Shown here: positions 33,954 to 43,244 of the stretch, piece by piece | How the letters are laid out: each line of letters starts with the position of its first letter | Numbering within the stretch: position 1 is the stretch's first letter | Source: Mycobacterium sp. NS-7484 | Lineage (GTDB): Bacteria; Actinomycetota; Actinomycetes; Mycobacteriales; Mycobacteriaceae | DNA: 64,000 nt | Reading direction: 5' to 3' | NCBI RefSeq assembly: GCF_001953975.1 | Contig: NZ_MBEJ01000018.1 | Location: forward strand, 124,001-188,000 | The notes under the pieces: model-generated | Databases searched by the model: none | The model's input: the letters and a program-made list of their open reading frames with translations, nothing else | What the model was told of the DNA's origin: nothing | Program-made: the position numbers and the translations under genes

Positions 33954-34149
33954 CCGCACAGCGGCGACCCGCTGTCGTTGTCGCGGTGGTACCCCGCGAC
34001 AAGTGTCGTCGTGCAACGCCTGGGCGACCGTCCTGCCTGACAGGGCTTGCGGGATTCTCGACGCTGGTCGGCGACACCGACGAATAGGACCCGCAACGAA
34101 CGGGCATAGCTATGGGCTGGCGAACAACGGACGAGGATGAGGACGACTG

Positions 34150-34401
34150 ATGACGATCTCGGCTGATGACGTACGACGGTTACTGGCCTCGGATGTGGCT
34201 GACCCGGTTCTGGTGTTGATTCAGGGGCACACCGACGTGGTGCCGGCCGGGCGACTCGATACAGATGATTACCGCGGCGCGCTGCGGGTGATTTCCAAGT
34301 CGGACCTCATCGGTCAGACCGATGGAGCGCAACTGTCGGAACAACAGATGGCCGAGGAGGCCGCCAAGCTGGATTCGGAGATATCGAATCTTGGTGCGTA
34401 G
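34150..34401 (+). CDS. small conserved hypothetical protein (83 aa)
   Basis: An 83-residue soluble protein, MTISADDVRRLLASDVADPV at the start and an acidic, helical C-terminus (LSEQQMAEEAAKLDSEISN). GAGGA lies eight bases before the ATG. I recognise it only as a type of short mycobacterial protein; no function is assigned. The preceding 196 bp (33954-34149) shows nothing recognisable. It converges with a small acidic ORF at 34424. Confidence 0.75.
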   Translation: MTISADDVRRLLASDVADPVLVLIQGHTDVVPAGRLDTDDYRGALRVISKSDLIGQTDGAQLSEQQMAEEAAKLDSEISNLGA

Positions 34402-34423
34402 CCGTATTTTTCGTCGCCGACGC

Positions 34424-34570
34424 TCATTCCGACCCGGTTTCGGCGGGATCGTCGGCACCCTCGGCCTGATCCGGCTGCGGCCGTAGCCGCTGCGGCTGCA
34501 GCATTTCGGGGTCGGCGTCCGGATCGTAGTCAGGGTCCTCGCCGCTGCGTTCGCAATCCTTCTTGTCCAT
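34424..34570 (-). CDS. small acidic hypothetical protein (48 aa)
   Basis: A 48-residue, highly acidic, Pro/Gln-rich reading frame (MDKKDCERSGEDPDYDPDAD...). ATG 34570 is chosen because GGGAGG stands six bases before it; a longer frame to 34693 would add Arg-rich residues unlike a real N-terminus. Probably disordered. No family recognised. Confidence 0.55.
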   Translation of the reverse strand: MDKKDCERSGEDPDYDPDADPEMLQPQRLRPQPDQAEGADDPAETGSE

Positions 34571-34713
34571 CTGGCCTCCCAGCTCCGCGGCATACCCGCA
34601 CGCCGGGGCGTCAAACCTCATGCGCAACTCTAGGCCTTGGCGTGTGGGCCAGCGATGCCTCGGGTACTCCGTGCACGAGCCGCCCCGGCTCAACCGTTGA
34701 AAGGGTGTGCATC

Positions 34714-35211
34714 ATGGCGAAACCGATCCCGCGATCAGAGGGGCACGCCGGTCACGCGACCCCGTTGCAGGTGACCGCAACAGCGGTGGCAATCCTGTTC
34801 TTCATCGTCGGCATCCTGGGCTTCATCCCGGGCATCACCACCAACTACGGCGAGCTGACCTGGGCCGGGCACCATTCCGGTGCGATGTTGTTGGGTGTGT
34901 TCGCCGTCTCGGTACTGCACAACCTCGTGCATCTGGCGTTCGGCGCTGTCGGTCTGGTGATGGCCCGGCGCGCGGCCGCGGCGCGGGCCTATCTGGTCGG
35001 CGGTGGTCTCGTCTACGCCGTGCTCTGGCTGTACGGCCTGGTGATCGACCGGGGAAGCTCCGCCAACTTCATCCCGGTCAACAACGCCGACAACTGGCTG
35101 CATTTCGGCCTCGCCGTGCTGATGATCGGGCTCGGGGTGGTGTTCGGGCGTGAGGCGTCGGCGCAGTGGACGAACGGCGCCGGAACCGGCGCCCCGGGAA
35201 CGATCGAGTGA
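34714..35211 (+). CDS. DUF4383 family membrane protein
   Basis: A 165-residue protein with four hydrophobic helices and DUF4383 features: HATPLQVTATAVAILFFIVG, FIPGITTNYGELTWAGHHSG, HNLVHLAFGAVGLVMAR and NADNWLHFGLAVLMIGLG. These small integral membrane proteins are common in actinobacteria, often in stress regulons; the role is unknown. GAAAGGG precedes ATG 34714. It converges with gapB. Confidence 0.9.
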   Translation: MAKPIPRSEGHAGHATPLQVTATAVAILFFIVGILGFIPGITTNYGELTWAGHHSGAMLLGVFAVSVLHNLVHLAFGAVGLVMARRAAAARAYLVGGGLVYAVLWLYGLVIDRGSSANFIPVNNADNWLHFGLAVLMIGLGVVFGREASAQWTNGAGTGAPGTIE

Positions 35212-35252
35212 TCTCGTAGAGGCGCCGACCGGCCGTGCGTCGCGGATCAGTT

Positions 35253-36686
35253 TCAGATGTGCGGATACGTCGGGTACTCGATTCCCGACAGGTACTGAAC
35301 CGTCCGTACCACCTGGGATGAATAGCCGAATTCGTTGTCGTACCAGACGTAGAGGATCACGTTGTCCTCGTCGACGATCGTCGCGTTGGCGTCGATGATG
35401 CTCGCCGCGCGGGATCCGATGAAGTCGCTCGACACGGCGTCGGTCGCCGCGGTGTAGTCGAGGTTGCGGCTCAACGGGCCCGATAGGGACGCCTGGCGCA
35501 GGTACTCCAGGGTTTCTTCCTTGGTGGTCGGCTTGTGCAGCTGCATGTTGAGGATCGCCACCGATACGTCGGGGGTGGGGACGCGAATCGAGCTCCCACT
35601 GATCTTGGCCTTCAGCTCCGGCATCGCCTTGGCGACCGCGGAGGCGGCACCGGTTTCGGTGAGCACCAGGTTGAACGGCGCGGACCGGCCGCGACGGTCA
35701 GCCTTGTGGTAGTTGTCCAGCAAGTTCTGATCGTTGGTGAACGAATGCACCGTCTCCACGTGGCAACGCTCGATGCCGAACTTGTCGTCCATCGCCTTGA
35801 GCGGCGGAACGATCGCGTTGGTGGTGCAGGAGGCGCAGGAGTAGATCTGCTCGGTGAGATCGAGCGTGCGGTGGTTGACCCCGTGCACGATGTTGGGCAC
35901 GTCGCCCTTGCCCGGTGCGGTCAGCAGAACCTTGGCGATGCCGGGGCGCAGGTGCTTGGCCAGGCCGTCGCGGTCGCGCCATTTGCCGGTGTTGTCGATC
36001 AGGATCGCGTTGTTGATGCCGTACTGGGTGTAGTCGACGGTCGACGGGTCGTCGCTGTGGATGAACTTGATGACGTTACCGTTGGCGATCAGGCAGTTGT
36101 TCGCGGTGTCGACCTTGATCGACCCGTTGAACTGGCCATGCACGGAGTCGCGACGCAGCAATGACGCCCGCTTGGCCAGATCGCCTTCCCCGTTGCTGCG
36201 GATCACGACCGCGCGCAGGTTCAGGCCGTTGCCCGATCCGGCTTTCTCGATGAGCAGCCGCGCGACGAGGCGGCCGATGCGGCCGAACCCGTAGAGCACC
36301 ACATCCCGCGGCCCCTGCGGTTCGGTCTTGTTCTCACCGGTCACCTCATCGAGGATCTGCGCGGTGAACTCCGGGATCGACAGCTGCCGGTCGCTGGCGT
36401 GGTAGGCCATGACCAGCAGGCCGAGGTCGATCTTCGACGGACCGAGGTCGAGGTCGGCCAACGCCTGCAGGAACGGGAAGGTCTCTTCGACCGACAGCTC
36501 CTCACCGCCGACCTGCCGGGCGAAACGGTGGGTCCGCAGGATCGAAATCACGGACTTGTTCACCAGCGATCGGCTGTGCAGCAGGACGGTCACGCCCTTT
36601 GCCCGATGCAATGTGCCGATGATCGGGATCATCGCCTCCGCGAGTGCTTCCTGGGCGTTCCAATGGGCGAGTTCTGGCGAGTTCAA
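35253..36686 (-). CDS. gapB: glyceraldehyde-3-phosphate dehydrogenase, long GapB type
   Basis: A 477-residue GAPDH, about 130 residues longer than the glycolytic enzyme. The N-terminal helical extension (residues 1-125) precedes the Rossmann domain (YGFGRIGRLVARLL). The catalytic Cys is in SCASCTTNAIVP and the phosphate-binding region in KISGSSIRVPTPDVS. It resembles Corynebacterium GapB, which works mainly in the gluconeogenic, NADP-linked direction. Direction here is inferred from that resemblance. It stands alone, with the start at 36686. Confidence 0.9.
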   Translation of the reverse strand: MNSPELAHWNAQEALAEAMIPIIGTLHRAKGVTVLLHSRSLVNKSVISILRTHRFARQVGGEELSVEETFPFLQALADLDLGPSKIDLGLLVMAYHASDRQLSIPEFTAQILDEVTGENKTEPQGPRDVVLYGFGRIGRLVARLLIEKAGSGNGLNLRAVVIRSNGEGDLAKRASLLRRDSVHGQFNGSIKVDTANNCLIANGNVIKFIHSDDPSTVDYTQYGINNAILIDNTGKWRDRDGLAKHLRPGIAKVLLTAPGKGDVPNIVHGVNHRTLDLTEQIYSCASCTTNAIVPPLKAMDDKFGIERCHVETVHSFTNDQNLLDNYHKADRRGRSAPFNLVLTETGAASAVAKAMPELKAKISGSSIRVPTPDVSVAILNMQLHKPTTKEETLEYLRQASLSGPLSRNLDYTAATDAVSSDFIGSRAASIIDANATIVDEDNVILYVWYDNEFGYSSQVVRTVQYLSGIEYPTYPHI

Positions 36687-36841
36687 GTCAAGCGTCCTGT
36701 GGGTCGTGTGGGCTGGCCCTGTAATGGGTGGCGCTTAGATGGTAATGACTGCTGAAACTGCCGAAGCGCCACGGTCGGCCGGTGAGACCGGCAGTGGCCC
36801 AGGTCACAGTACAAATCCGCCGTAGCGGCGGCCGGCCGGCC

Positions 36842-37488
<647 letters not shown>

Positions 37489-37496
37489 GTTCGTGG

Positions 37497-38171
37497 TCAG
37501 CTTGGAAGCCGGTCCAGCCAGTCGGAGTTGCCGTCGACCGACTTGCCGTCGATGACCACCAGCGGCACCCCGGACTCGGGGAAGCTGCGCAGTAGCGGGA
37601 GATTGTTCGCCGCGATGGTGTGGGCGTCGTAGGGAATCGGAAGCCCGAGTTTGATCATGTTCTGCGCGGACGGCGGTGCGCCGACGTGGTCGGCCAGGCC
37701 GGCGAGCTGATCGTTGCTCAGATCGGACTCGCCCGTCTCCTTTGGTTGTTGTTCGGCGGAGAAGATCTGCTCGATGAAGCGCCACGTGACCTCACTTGAC
37801 CGTGAGTGGTCGGCGACGACGTAGGTGGCGTAGATCGCGCGGGTGTCGTAAGTGCCACTCGCCGAGTACTTTTCGAGAAAATTCACGAACCGCAGATTGA
37901 TGTGGAGGTGGCCGGCCTCGATGCGTCGGCCGATCTCGGCGCCTTGGTCGCGGACCATCTTTCCGCTGTAGGGGCACAGCGGATCCAGATAGAGCTCGAT
38001 CTGGCCGGGTGCGGCCGGATCGCCGAGGGACAAGGCGTCGCCGGCCGGTGACGCTTCGGCCGCAGAAGCGCGTCCGGTGCCACTCCAGGTCAGTACCGCG
38101 AGCAGCACTGCGAGCGCCACCGCCACCGCCGTCCGGTTCGCAAGGCCGGCTTCCTTCGGGTTCGCGTTCAT
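37497..38171 (-). CDS. exported DsbA-like thioredoxin-fold protein with CPYS active site
   Basis: A 224-residue protein. An N-terminal hydrophobic segment (TAVAVALAVLLAVLTW) acts as signal or anchor, then a DsbA-type fold: IELYLDPLCPYSGKMVRDQG, a helical insertion, and SGVPLVVIDGK with the cis-Pro. The usual CxxC is CPYS, so only one active-site thiol remains; isomerase-like or reduced activity is likely. ATG 38171 is used; 38180 and 38183 are also possible. It abuts the second vapBC promoter. Confidence 0.85.
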   Translation of the reverse strand: MNANPKEAGLANRTAVAVALAVLLAVLTWSGTGRASAAEASPAGDALSLGDPAAPGQIELYLDPLCPYSGKMVRDQGAEIGRRIEAGHLHINLRFVNFLEKYSASGTYDTRAIYATYVVADHSRSSEVTWRFIEQIFSAEQQPKETGESDLSNDQLAGLADHVGAPPSAQNMIKLGLPIPYDAHTIAANNLPLLRSFPESGVPLVVIDGKSVDGNSDWLDRLPS

Positions 38172-38299
38172 GTGCTCCATCATCTCTGAGTGCCAGGCCA
38201 CCCCGAGGCAACAGACTTGGGCCCCGTCCGGTGGCGCGTCGCGACCGCACGCAGGAATGTGAGGTTGGTCCCCTCTTGACGTCGGGCGTTGCCCCGTAA

Positions 38300-38314
38300 T
38301 GACACTCGGTGTCA
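38300..38314. promoter_or_regulatory. palindrome TGACAC-TCG-GTGTCA
   Basis: Perfect 6-bp arms with a 3-base centre, between the divergent DsbA-like gene and the Rv1733c-like gene (start 38355). Probably a repressor site; no local regulator except the TetR at 38970-39575, whose own gene has a different repeat upstream. Confidence 0.5.
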
Positions 38315-38354
38315 AAATCGTTCACGTGGACGTTACATCGGTGCTGCTGTGCGC

Positions 38355-38948
38355 ATGAGTGCGTCGACGTCAATGCGCCGGCCGTGGATTCTGCGCGCGC
38401 TCGGGGGCGGCGCCCTCGTGCGACGACACGACCGCATCGAAGCCGTGGTGACGTTGCTCAGTGTCATCGCATTGATCGTCGCGGTGCCGGCCGCGGTGCT
38501 CGTCAGCCGGGCCGCATACGCCGACAACGTGGCGCGAAACCTGGAGTACGCCAAATCGGTTCACTCGGTAGAGGCCACCGTCACCGAGGTCGCCGTCAAT
38601 GCCCCCGCCCGGCTTCCGCACGCTCCCCGACGCGTCGGCGTGCGCTGGACTTCGGCATTCCAAGAGCAGACGGGTTTCGTCTCCACTGCTGAACCGGTGC
38701 AGGTGGGTGCCCGGATCACGGTATGGCTCGATAACACCGGCGCAGTGACCAGAGCGCCCAGAAGCGATGCGGAACTGCAGGGCTCCGCCCTCAGTGCGGG
38801 TCTGGCCCTGTGGACGGGCACCGCGCTGGTGGGCCTGGCCACGATCGCAGTGCTGCGCGTTGCGCTGAATCGACGACGTGACGCGGCATGGGACGAGCAG
38901 TGGTACCAGTTCTGCACCAGCGACGGGCGAGCCAACCGCGATCATTGA
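38355..38948 (+). CDS. Rv1733c-family membrane protein
   Basis: A 197-residue protein with two hydrophobic helices (residues about 33-55 and 145-165) separated by an extracytoplasmic domain, like M. tuberculosis Rv1733c: LVRRHDRIEAVVTLLSVIAL, VRWTSAFQEQTG, ARITVWLDNTGAVT and a basic C-terminus. Rv1733c is hypoxia-induced by DosR, but no DosR box is visible upstream here. Function unknown. It converges with a TetR gene. Confidence 0.85.
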   Translation: MSASTSMRRPWILRALGGGALVRRHDRIEAVVTLLSVIALIVAVPAAVLVSRAAYADNVARNLEYAKSVHSVEATVTEVAVNAPARLPHAPRRVGVRWTSAFQEQTGFVSTAEPVQVGARITVWLDNTGAVTRAPRSDAELQGSALSAGLALWTGTALVGLATIAVLRVALNRRRDAAWDEQWYQFCTSDGRANRDH

Positions 38949-38969
38949 CTTTGGTGGCGCTCCGGCCGG

Positions 38970-39575
38970 TCATCGCTCAACGGCGGACGCCAACGGTGAC
39001 GACAACAGCATGCCGGTCACATGGTCGACGAACGCCTCCAGGTCGGCGCCCAGGTTGCCTTCGGTCCACTCGATGAACAGCGAGATGATCGCGCCGAAGG
39101 CGGTGGCGTACTGCATCTTCACCCGCGGCGACGCCGCCCTGCCGGTGGGTGCGGCGATGCCCTCCACCGTCATGGTGCCCACGGTGTCGCGCACGTACCG
39201 GCGCAGGCGTTCGTCGGCGATCGGTTCCACCAACAGGATTCGGCAGAGCCGCGGATCGTCTTTGACGAGTTGTGCTGCGGCGGCCACCCCGGCCCGGGTG
39301 CGCGCGGTCAGATCACTTGCCGGGTCGCTTGCGGCGTCGACCACGTCGCGGACATGCTCGAAGGCGCTGCGGTACACCTCCCGGAGTAAATCGTCGGTGT
39401 CGGTGAAGCTTTCGTAGAAGAACTTCTGGCTGAGTCCGGCCTCGCGGCACACGGCCCGCATGGTCATGGCGGCCACGCCGTGGTTGCCGACCAGATCAGC
39501 GCCTGCCTGCAGAAGGCGGGCGCGGCGATCAGATGACCGGGCTTCGGCGGCCTGCCCACGGTAGGGCCTTGACAT
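38970..39575 (-). CDS. TetR family transcriptional regulator (next to DUF1214/sulfotransferase genes)
   Basis: A 201-residue TetR protein: RRARLLQAGADLVGNHGVA and TMRAVCREAGLSQKFFYESF in the HTH, then a ligand domain with RTRAGVAAAAQLV and RILLVEPIADE. ATG 39575 is chosen because the frame upstream of it overlaps the divergent gene and is not TetR-like. An inverted repeat at 39599-39629 between it and the DUF1214 gene is the likely operator. Confidence 0.92.
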   Translation of the reverse strand: MSRPYRGQAAEARSSDRRARLLQAGADLVGNHGVAAMTMRAVCREAGLSQKFFYESFTDTDDLLREVYRSAFEHVRDVVDAASDPASDLTARTRAGVAAAAQLVKDDPRLCRILLVEPIADERLRRYVRDTVGTMTVEGIAAPTGRAASPRVKMQYATAFGAIISLFIEWTEGNLGADLEAFVDHVTGMLLSSPLASAVER

Positions 39576-39598
39576 GCGCTGACTGTAGCGGGCAGCAT

Positions 39599-39629
39599 CC
39601 AATTTGGGAAGCGGGCGCTTCCGGATTGG
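39599..39629. promoter_or_regulatory. inverted repeat between TetR and DUF1214 genes
   Basis: GGAAGCG-GG-CGCTTCC (39607-39622) is perfect; CCAAT (39599-39603) and ATTGG (39625-39629) extend it with a one-base offset. It sits between divergent starts at 39575 and 39637, so one bound dimer pair would cover both promoters. Confidence 0.6.
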
Positions 39630-39636
39630 GGGCCGC

Positions 39637-40749
39637 GTGACCGCCTCGGGTGACGGTGTCGCTGAAGAACCTCGTGCCGAAGTCACGGCGTGGAATGCCT
39701 TTGTCGACGGATTACGCACGGCTGGAACACAACTCGCGATCGATACGGCCGATTTGCCGGCGAACGAGCAGGCCGACGGTTTCCGCGCGCTGCTCCGCGC
39801 GGTGTCGAACCAGCTGGGGCGCTTCGAAGTGGATCGTGACAAACCGGAGTTCGTCGCCTTCAACGGTTGGCGGCACAAATTTCTGATGGACAACCCCGAC
39901 TTCCAGTACTGGGTCGCCGACATTCGACCGGGTGGTCGCTACCGCATCCGCGGCCACCGTGGTGACGCCTCGTACGTGTCGATCACCGTCTACGCCGGTG
40001 CCGGCGGCGCCGAGCCGCGAGTCGACTCCCGGATCGACAGTGACGCAATAACGTTCGATAACGACGGCGGCTATCAGGTGACGGTCGGCGGTGATCGCCC
40101 CATGGTCGGCGACTGGTTGGAGTTGTCAGACCACGCGTCGGTGATCTGGGTGCGGCACTTCCACGACGATATCGGGACCGAGCAGATCGGGTCGTGTGCC
40201 ATCGAGCCGGTGGAATCACCGCCGACCCCGGCGCCGATCGACCCGGTGCGCTTCGGAAAGGATCTGGCCCGGGCGTCGAAGGTGATCACGCACCTGCCGC
40301 TCATCTGGAAAACCGCGGCCGCCGCCGACCACGCGTCGCCGAATCTGTTGCGGCAGTGGACCGAGATGGCCGGTGGCGCGGTGTTCACCGAACCGGCCAT
40401 CCACTACCTGCGCGGTGGCTGGCAGTTGGATCCGGACGAAGCCTTGATAATCGAGGGGGAAGCCCCGCCCTGTCGATACTGGAACATCTTGGCCTACAGC
40501 AGGTTTCTCAACTCGCTCGACTATCGCCATCGTCGCGTCTCCTACACCGCAGCCACCGCGACCCGACACGGCGGGCGCTATCGATTCGTGCTCGCGGCCA
40601 CCGAACCCGGCGCGGAAGCCGGTGACTGGATCGACACCGAGGGACGGACTTTCGGGATCGTCGTGATGCGATTCCTACAACCAGAACAGCCGCCGGAGTT
40701 ACCGACAATGCGCGTGGTGCGGCTGGCCGACCTCTCGGAGCCCACATGA
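39637..40749 (+). CDS. DUF1214 domain protein
   Basis: A 370-residue soluble protein of the DUF1214 type: WRHKFLMDNPDFQYWVADI, RYRIRGHRGDASYVSITVYA, PCRYWNILAYSRFLNSLDY and a final FLQPEQPPELP segment. Function is not known; in mycobacteria it recurs beside sulfotransferases and TetR regulators, as here. GTG 39637 is used. Its stop overlaps the sulfotransferase start by four bases, so the two are coupled. Confidence 0.83.
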   Translation: MTASGDGVAEEPRAEVTAWNAFVDGLRTAGTQLAIDTADLPANEQADGFRALLRAVSNQLGRFEVDRDKPEFVAFNGWRHKFLMDNPDFQYWVADIRPGGRYRIRGHRGDASYVSITVYAGAGGAEPRVDSRIDSDAITFDNDGGYQVTVGGDRPMVGDWLELSDHASVIWVRHFHDDIGTEQIGSCAIEPVESPPTPAPIDPVRFGKDLARASKVITHLPLIWKTAAAADHASPNLLRQWTEMAGGAVFTEPAIHYLRGGWQLDPDEALIIEGEAPPCRYWNILAYSRFLNSLDYRHRRVSYTAATATRHGGRYRFVLAATEPGAEAGDWIDTEGRTFGIVVMRFLQPEQPPELPTMRVVRLADLSEPT

Positions 40750-41993
40750 CCTGGACCGCGCCCGTCCGGACACCGGAGGGACTGAAGGCGTATGCGGCCG
40801 CCGAGCAGGACCGAGCCGCCCGACCAGACCGCTACCGGCTCGGGCCGGACGCCGTCGACATCGTGCTCGACCGCGGGACCCGCGGCGCCGGGGCGCGTGT
40901 GCTCGGTGACCCCGACGAGTGGCGCCCCGGCCTGCTGCAGTACCTCGCCTCGGCCGAACAGGACGGCCGGCTCAACGCCCTCGGTGCCGCGACCGCGCAG
41001 CGCACGGCGGCCGGCCGACTCGCCGCCCGGGCCGCGATCACGCGGCATCTCGACGAAAACCCCGAGACCGAGAACCGACCGCTGCTGCCGCCGATCATCA
41101 TCACGGGCGGCTGGCGCACCGGCACCACATTCCTGTTCCGACTGCTCGACCGCGATCCCCGCTTGCGTGCGCCGCTGCCCGCCGAGCTGGGCGCCCCGTG
41201 GCGCCTGCCCGGCGACCTCGAACCCGAGGAACGCACCCGTCGCCTCGACGCCGCTGCCGCCGGGCCATACCTCCTGCACGTGCTCAACCCGGCAATGGCA
41301 GCCGTGCACGACTCCGGACCGAACCTGCCCGAGGAATGCGTGCTCGGCATGGGCACCACCCTGCGGAATTGGGGGTTCACCGCCACCACGCGCCTGGACA
41401 GCTACGCGTCCTGGCTGGCCACGCAGAGCTTCGCCACCGAGTACGCCCAGCACCGGCGGATGCTGCAGATCCTCGACGCCGGTGACGGCCGGCGGTGGAT
41501 CCTCAAGGCCCCGGCCCACACCGCCGAGTTGCGTCACGTGGCCGCGACTTACCCCGGTGCCTGCATCGTGCAGTTGCACCGCGACATCGTCGAGACGGTC
41601 GCCTCCGGCGCCAGCCTGTTCGCGACCTACCGCCGCACCTACAGCGACGACGTCGACCCGCTCGATGTGGGCCGGTTCCAGACCGGGCAGACCGAACTGT
41701 GGCTGCGCCGCGCCCTCGACGCCCGCACTGGCGCACGCGATGTGACCTGGCTCGACATCCAGTACACCGATCTGGTCGCTGACCCCGAGGCGGTGGTGCG
41801 CGGCATCTACGCCGCCAGCGACATCGACCCGCCGGACATCGCCGGAATGCTGGCCGAACATCACCGCAGCCAACCGCGCGACGGCAAGGGCAAGCATTGC
41901 TATCGGCCAGAAGAGTTCGGCATCGACCCCGGACAGTTACGTGAGCGGATGAGCTTCTACACCCGGGCGTTGGCCGATTCCGAGAACCGGTGA
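40746..41993 (+). CDS. PAPS-dependent sulfotransferase
   Basis: A 415-residue sulfotransferase-family protein. The 5'-phosphosulfate loop is IITGGWRTGTTFLFRLLDRD near residue 118, and the 3'-phosphate region is CIVQLHRDIVETVASGASL near 275. It would transfer sulfate from PAPS to a lipid or alcohol acceptor, as Stf proteins do in mycobacteria. The acceptor is unknown. ATG 40746 overlaps the DUF1214 stop (ATGA). Confidence 0.9.
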   Translation: MTWTAPVRTPEGLKAYAAAEQDRAARPDRYRLGPDAVDIVLDRGTRGAGARVLGDPDEWRPGLLQYLASAEQDGRLNALGAATAQRTAAGRLAARAAITRHLDENPETENRPLLPPIIITGGWRTGTTFLFRLLDRDPRLRAPLPAELGAPWRLPGDLEPEERTRRLDAAAAGPYLLHVLNPAMAAVHDSGPNLPEECVLGMGTTLRNWGFTATTRLDSYASWLATQSFATEYAQHRRMLQILDAGDGRRWILKAPAHTAELRHVAATYPGACIVQLHRDIVETVASGASLFATYRRTYSDDVDPLDVGRFQTGQTELWLRRALDARTGARDVTWLDIQYTDLVADPEAVVRGIYAASDIDPPDIAGMLAEHHRSQPRDGKGKHCYRPEEFGIDPGQLRERMSFYTRALADSENR

Positions 41994-42033
41994 CTGGCGT
42001 TCGACGCGTCGCGCCATTACTTTCCCTGAGGTG

Positions 42034-43014
42034 ATGTCCTCAGCCGTCGGCGCCGTTGGGCGCCTGCTCGCTCCTGCTCTGACCGTCGCCGCCGTGGTCG
42101 GCGTGGGTCTCGCCACCACGCAACCGACGTCGGCGGTGCGGTTGGTCAGCGACGGGAACCCGCTCGAGGGCCAGTCGTTCTACGTCAACCCGTCGTCGAA
42201 GGCCATGCGCGCCGCGCAGGGCAACCCGAGCCCGGAGCTGCAGGCCATCGCCAACACTCCGACGGCCTACTGGATGGACAACATTTCCACCCCCGCGGTG
42301 GACGCCAAGTACATCGCCGCCGCCCAGGCTGCCGGGACCATGCCGATTCTGGCGCTCTACGGAATCCCGCACCGGGACTGTGGGAGTTACGCCGCCGGTG
42401 GGTTCGGCTCGGCCGCGGCCTATCAAGGCTGGATCGACGGCGTCGCCGCCGCGATCGGCAGTGGGCCGGCCGCGATCATCCTCGAGCCCGACGCGCTGGC
42501 CATGGCCGACTGTCTGTCGGGTGATCAGCGCGAGGAGCGCTACAACCTGATGAGCTACGCCGTCGACACCCTGACCCGCAACCCGGGCACCGCGGTGTAC
42601 GTCGACGCGGGGCACTCCCGGTGGACCGCCGCCGACGAGATGGCCAATCGGCTCAACCGGGTCGGGGTCGCCAAGGCACGCGGCTTCAGCCTCAACACCG
42701 CCAACTTCTTCACCACCGAAGAGGAAATGGGTTACGGCGACGCGATTTCCGGCATGACCGGTGGCAAACCCTATGTCATCGACACGTCGCGCAACGGCGC
42801 CGGACCGGCCGAGGGCGAGATGTACTGGTGCAACCCCAGCGGCCGCGCGCTCGGCGCCGCGCCGACCACGGCGACCGGCAACGGAAACGTCGACGCCTTC
42901 CTCTGGGTCAAGCGTCCCGGTGAATCCGATGGCGCGTGCGGTCCGGGCGAGGCATCCGCGGGCACCTTCGTCAGCCAGTACGCAATCGATCTGGTCCGCA
43001 AGGCGCAAGGGTAA
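42034..43014 (+). CDS. secreted glycoside hydrolase family 6 (cellulase CelA1-like)
   Basis: A 326-residue exported protein. The signal peptide covers residues 1-34 (APALTVAAVVGVGLA...PTSA). GH6 motifs: SFYVNPSSKAM, AIILEPDALAM with the catalytic Asp, DTSRNGAGP, YWCNPSGRALG and DAFLWVKRPGESDG. It cleaves beta-1,4-glucan, perhaps plant, algal or mycobacterial biofilm cellulose, and resembles M. tuberculosis Rv0062. ATG 42034 directly follows GTG 42031; either may start. A strong hairpin ends the unit at 43073-43098. Confidence 0.93.
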   Translation: MSSAVGAVGRLLAPALTVAAVVGVGLATTQPTSAVRLVSDGNPLEGQSFYVNPSSKAMRAAQGNPSPELQAIANTPTAYWMDNISTPAVDAKYIAAAQAAGTMPILALYGIPHRDCGSYAAGGFGSAAAYQGWIDGVAAAIGSGPAAIILEPDALAMADCLSGDQREERYNLMSYAVDTLTRNPGTAVYVDAGHSRWTAADEMANRLNRVGVAKARGFSLNTANFFTTEEEMGYGDAISGMTGGKPYVIDTSRNGAGPAEGEMYWCNPSGRALGAAPTTATGNGNVDAFLWVKRPGESDGACGPGEASAGTFVSQYAIDLVRKAQG

Positions 43015-43072
43015 TACGCACGCGTAACCGACGGTTGAGTTCAAGCGACCACCGTCGGGCACGCTCTCCGGT

Positions 43073-43098
43073 CCGCGCACGGACGTTGCCGTGCGCGG
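43073..43098 (+). terminator. terminator-like hairpin after the GH6 gene
   Basis: CCGCGCACGG, six bases, CCGTGCGCGG: a perfect GC-rich 10-bp stem with a 6-base loop, 59 bp after the GH6 stop and without a T-tract, as is common in mycobacteria. The rest of 43015-43244 shows nothing else. Confidence 0.65.
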
Positions 43099-43244
43099 AT
43101 GACGCCTCACTGTGGCGCGAAGTGTTGTCGGTGCGGTCTCATACGGGGCTCATTCAGGTAGTGGGCTACTCGTGACCACCGACTGAGATGGGCGCACGCT
43201 CCTGCTTGGGACGGTCCCACACATCGACGCCAAGGAGGCTGACG

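Noticed and set aside
38281..38354. DosR box expected before an Rv1733c-like gene
   Set aside because: No GGGACTnnnGnCCC-like sequence is present; only the TGACAC-TCG-GTGTCA palindrome.
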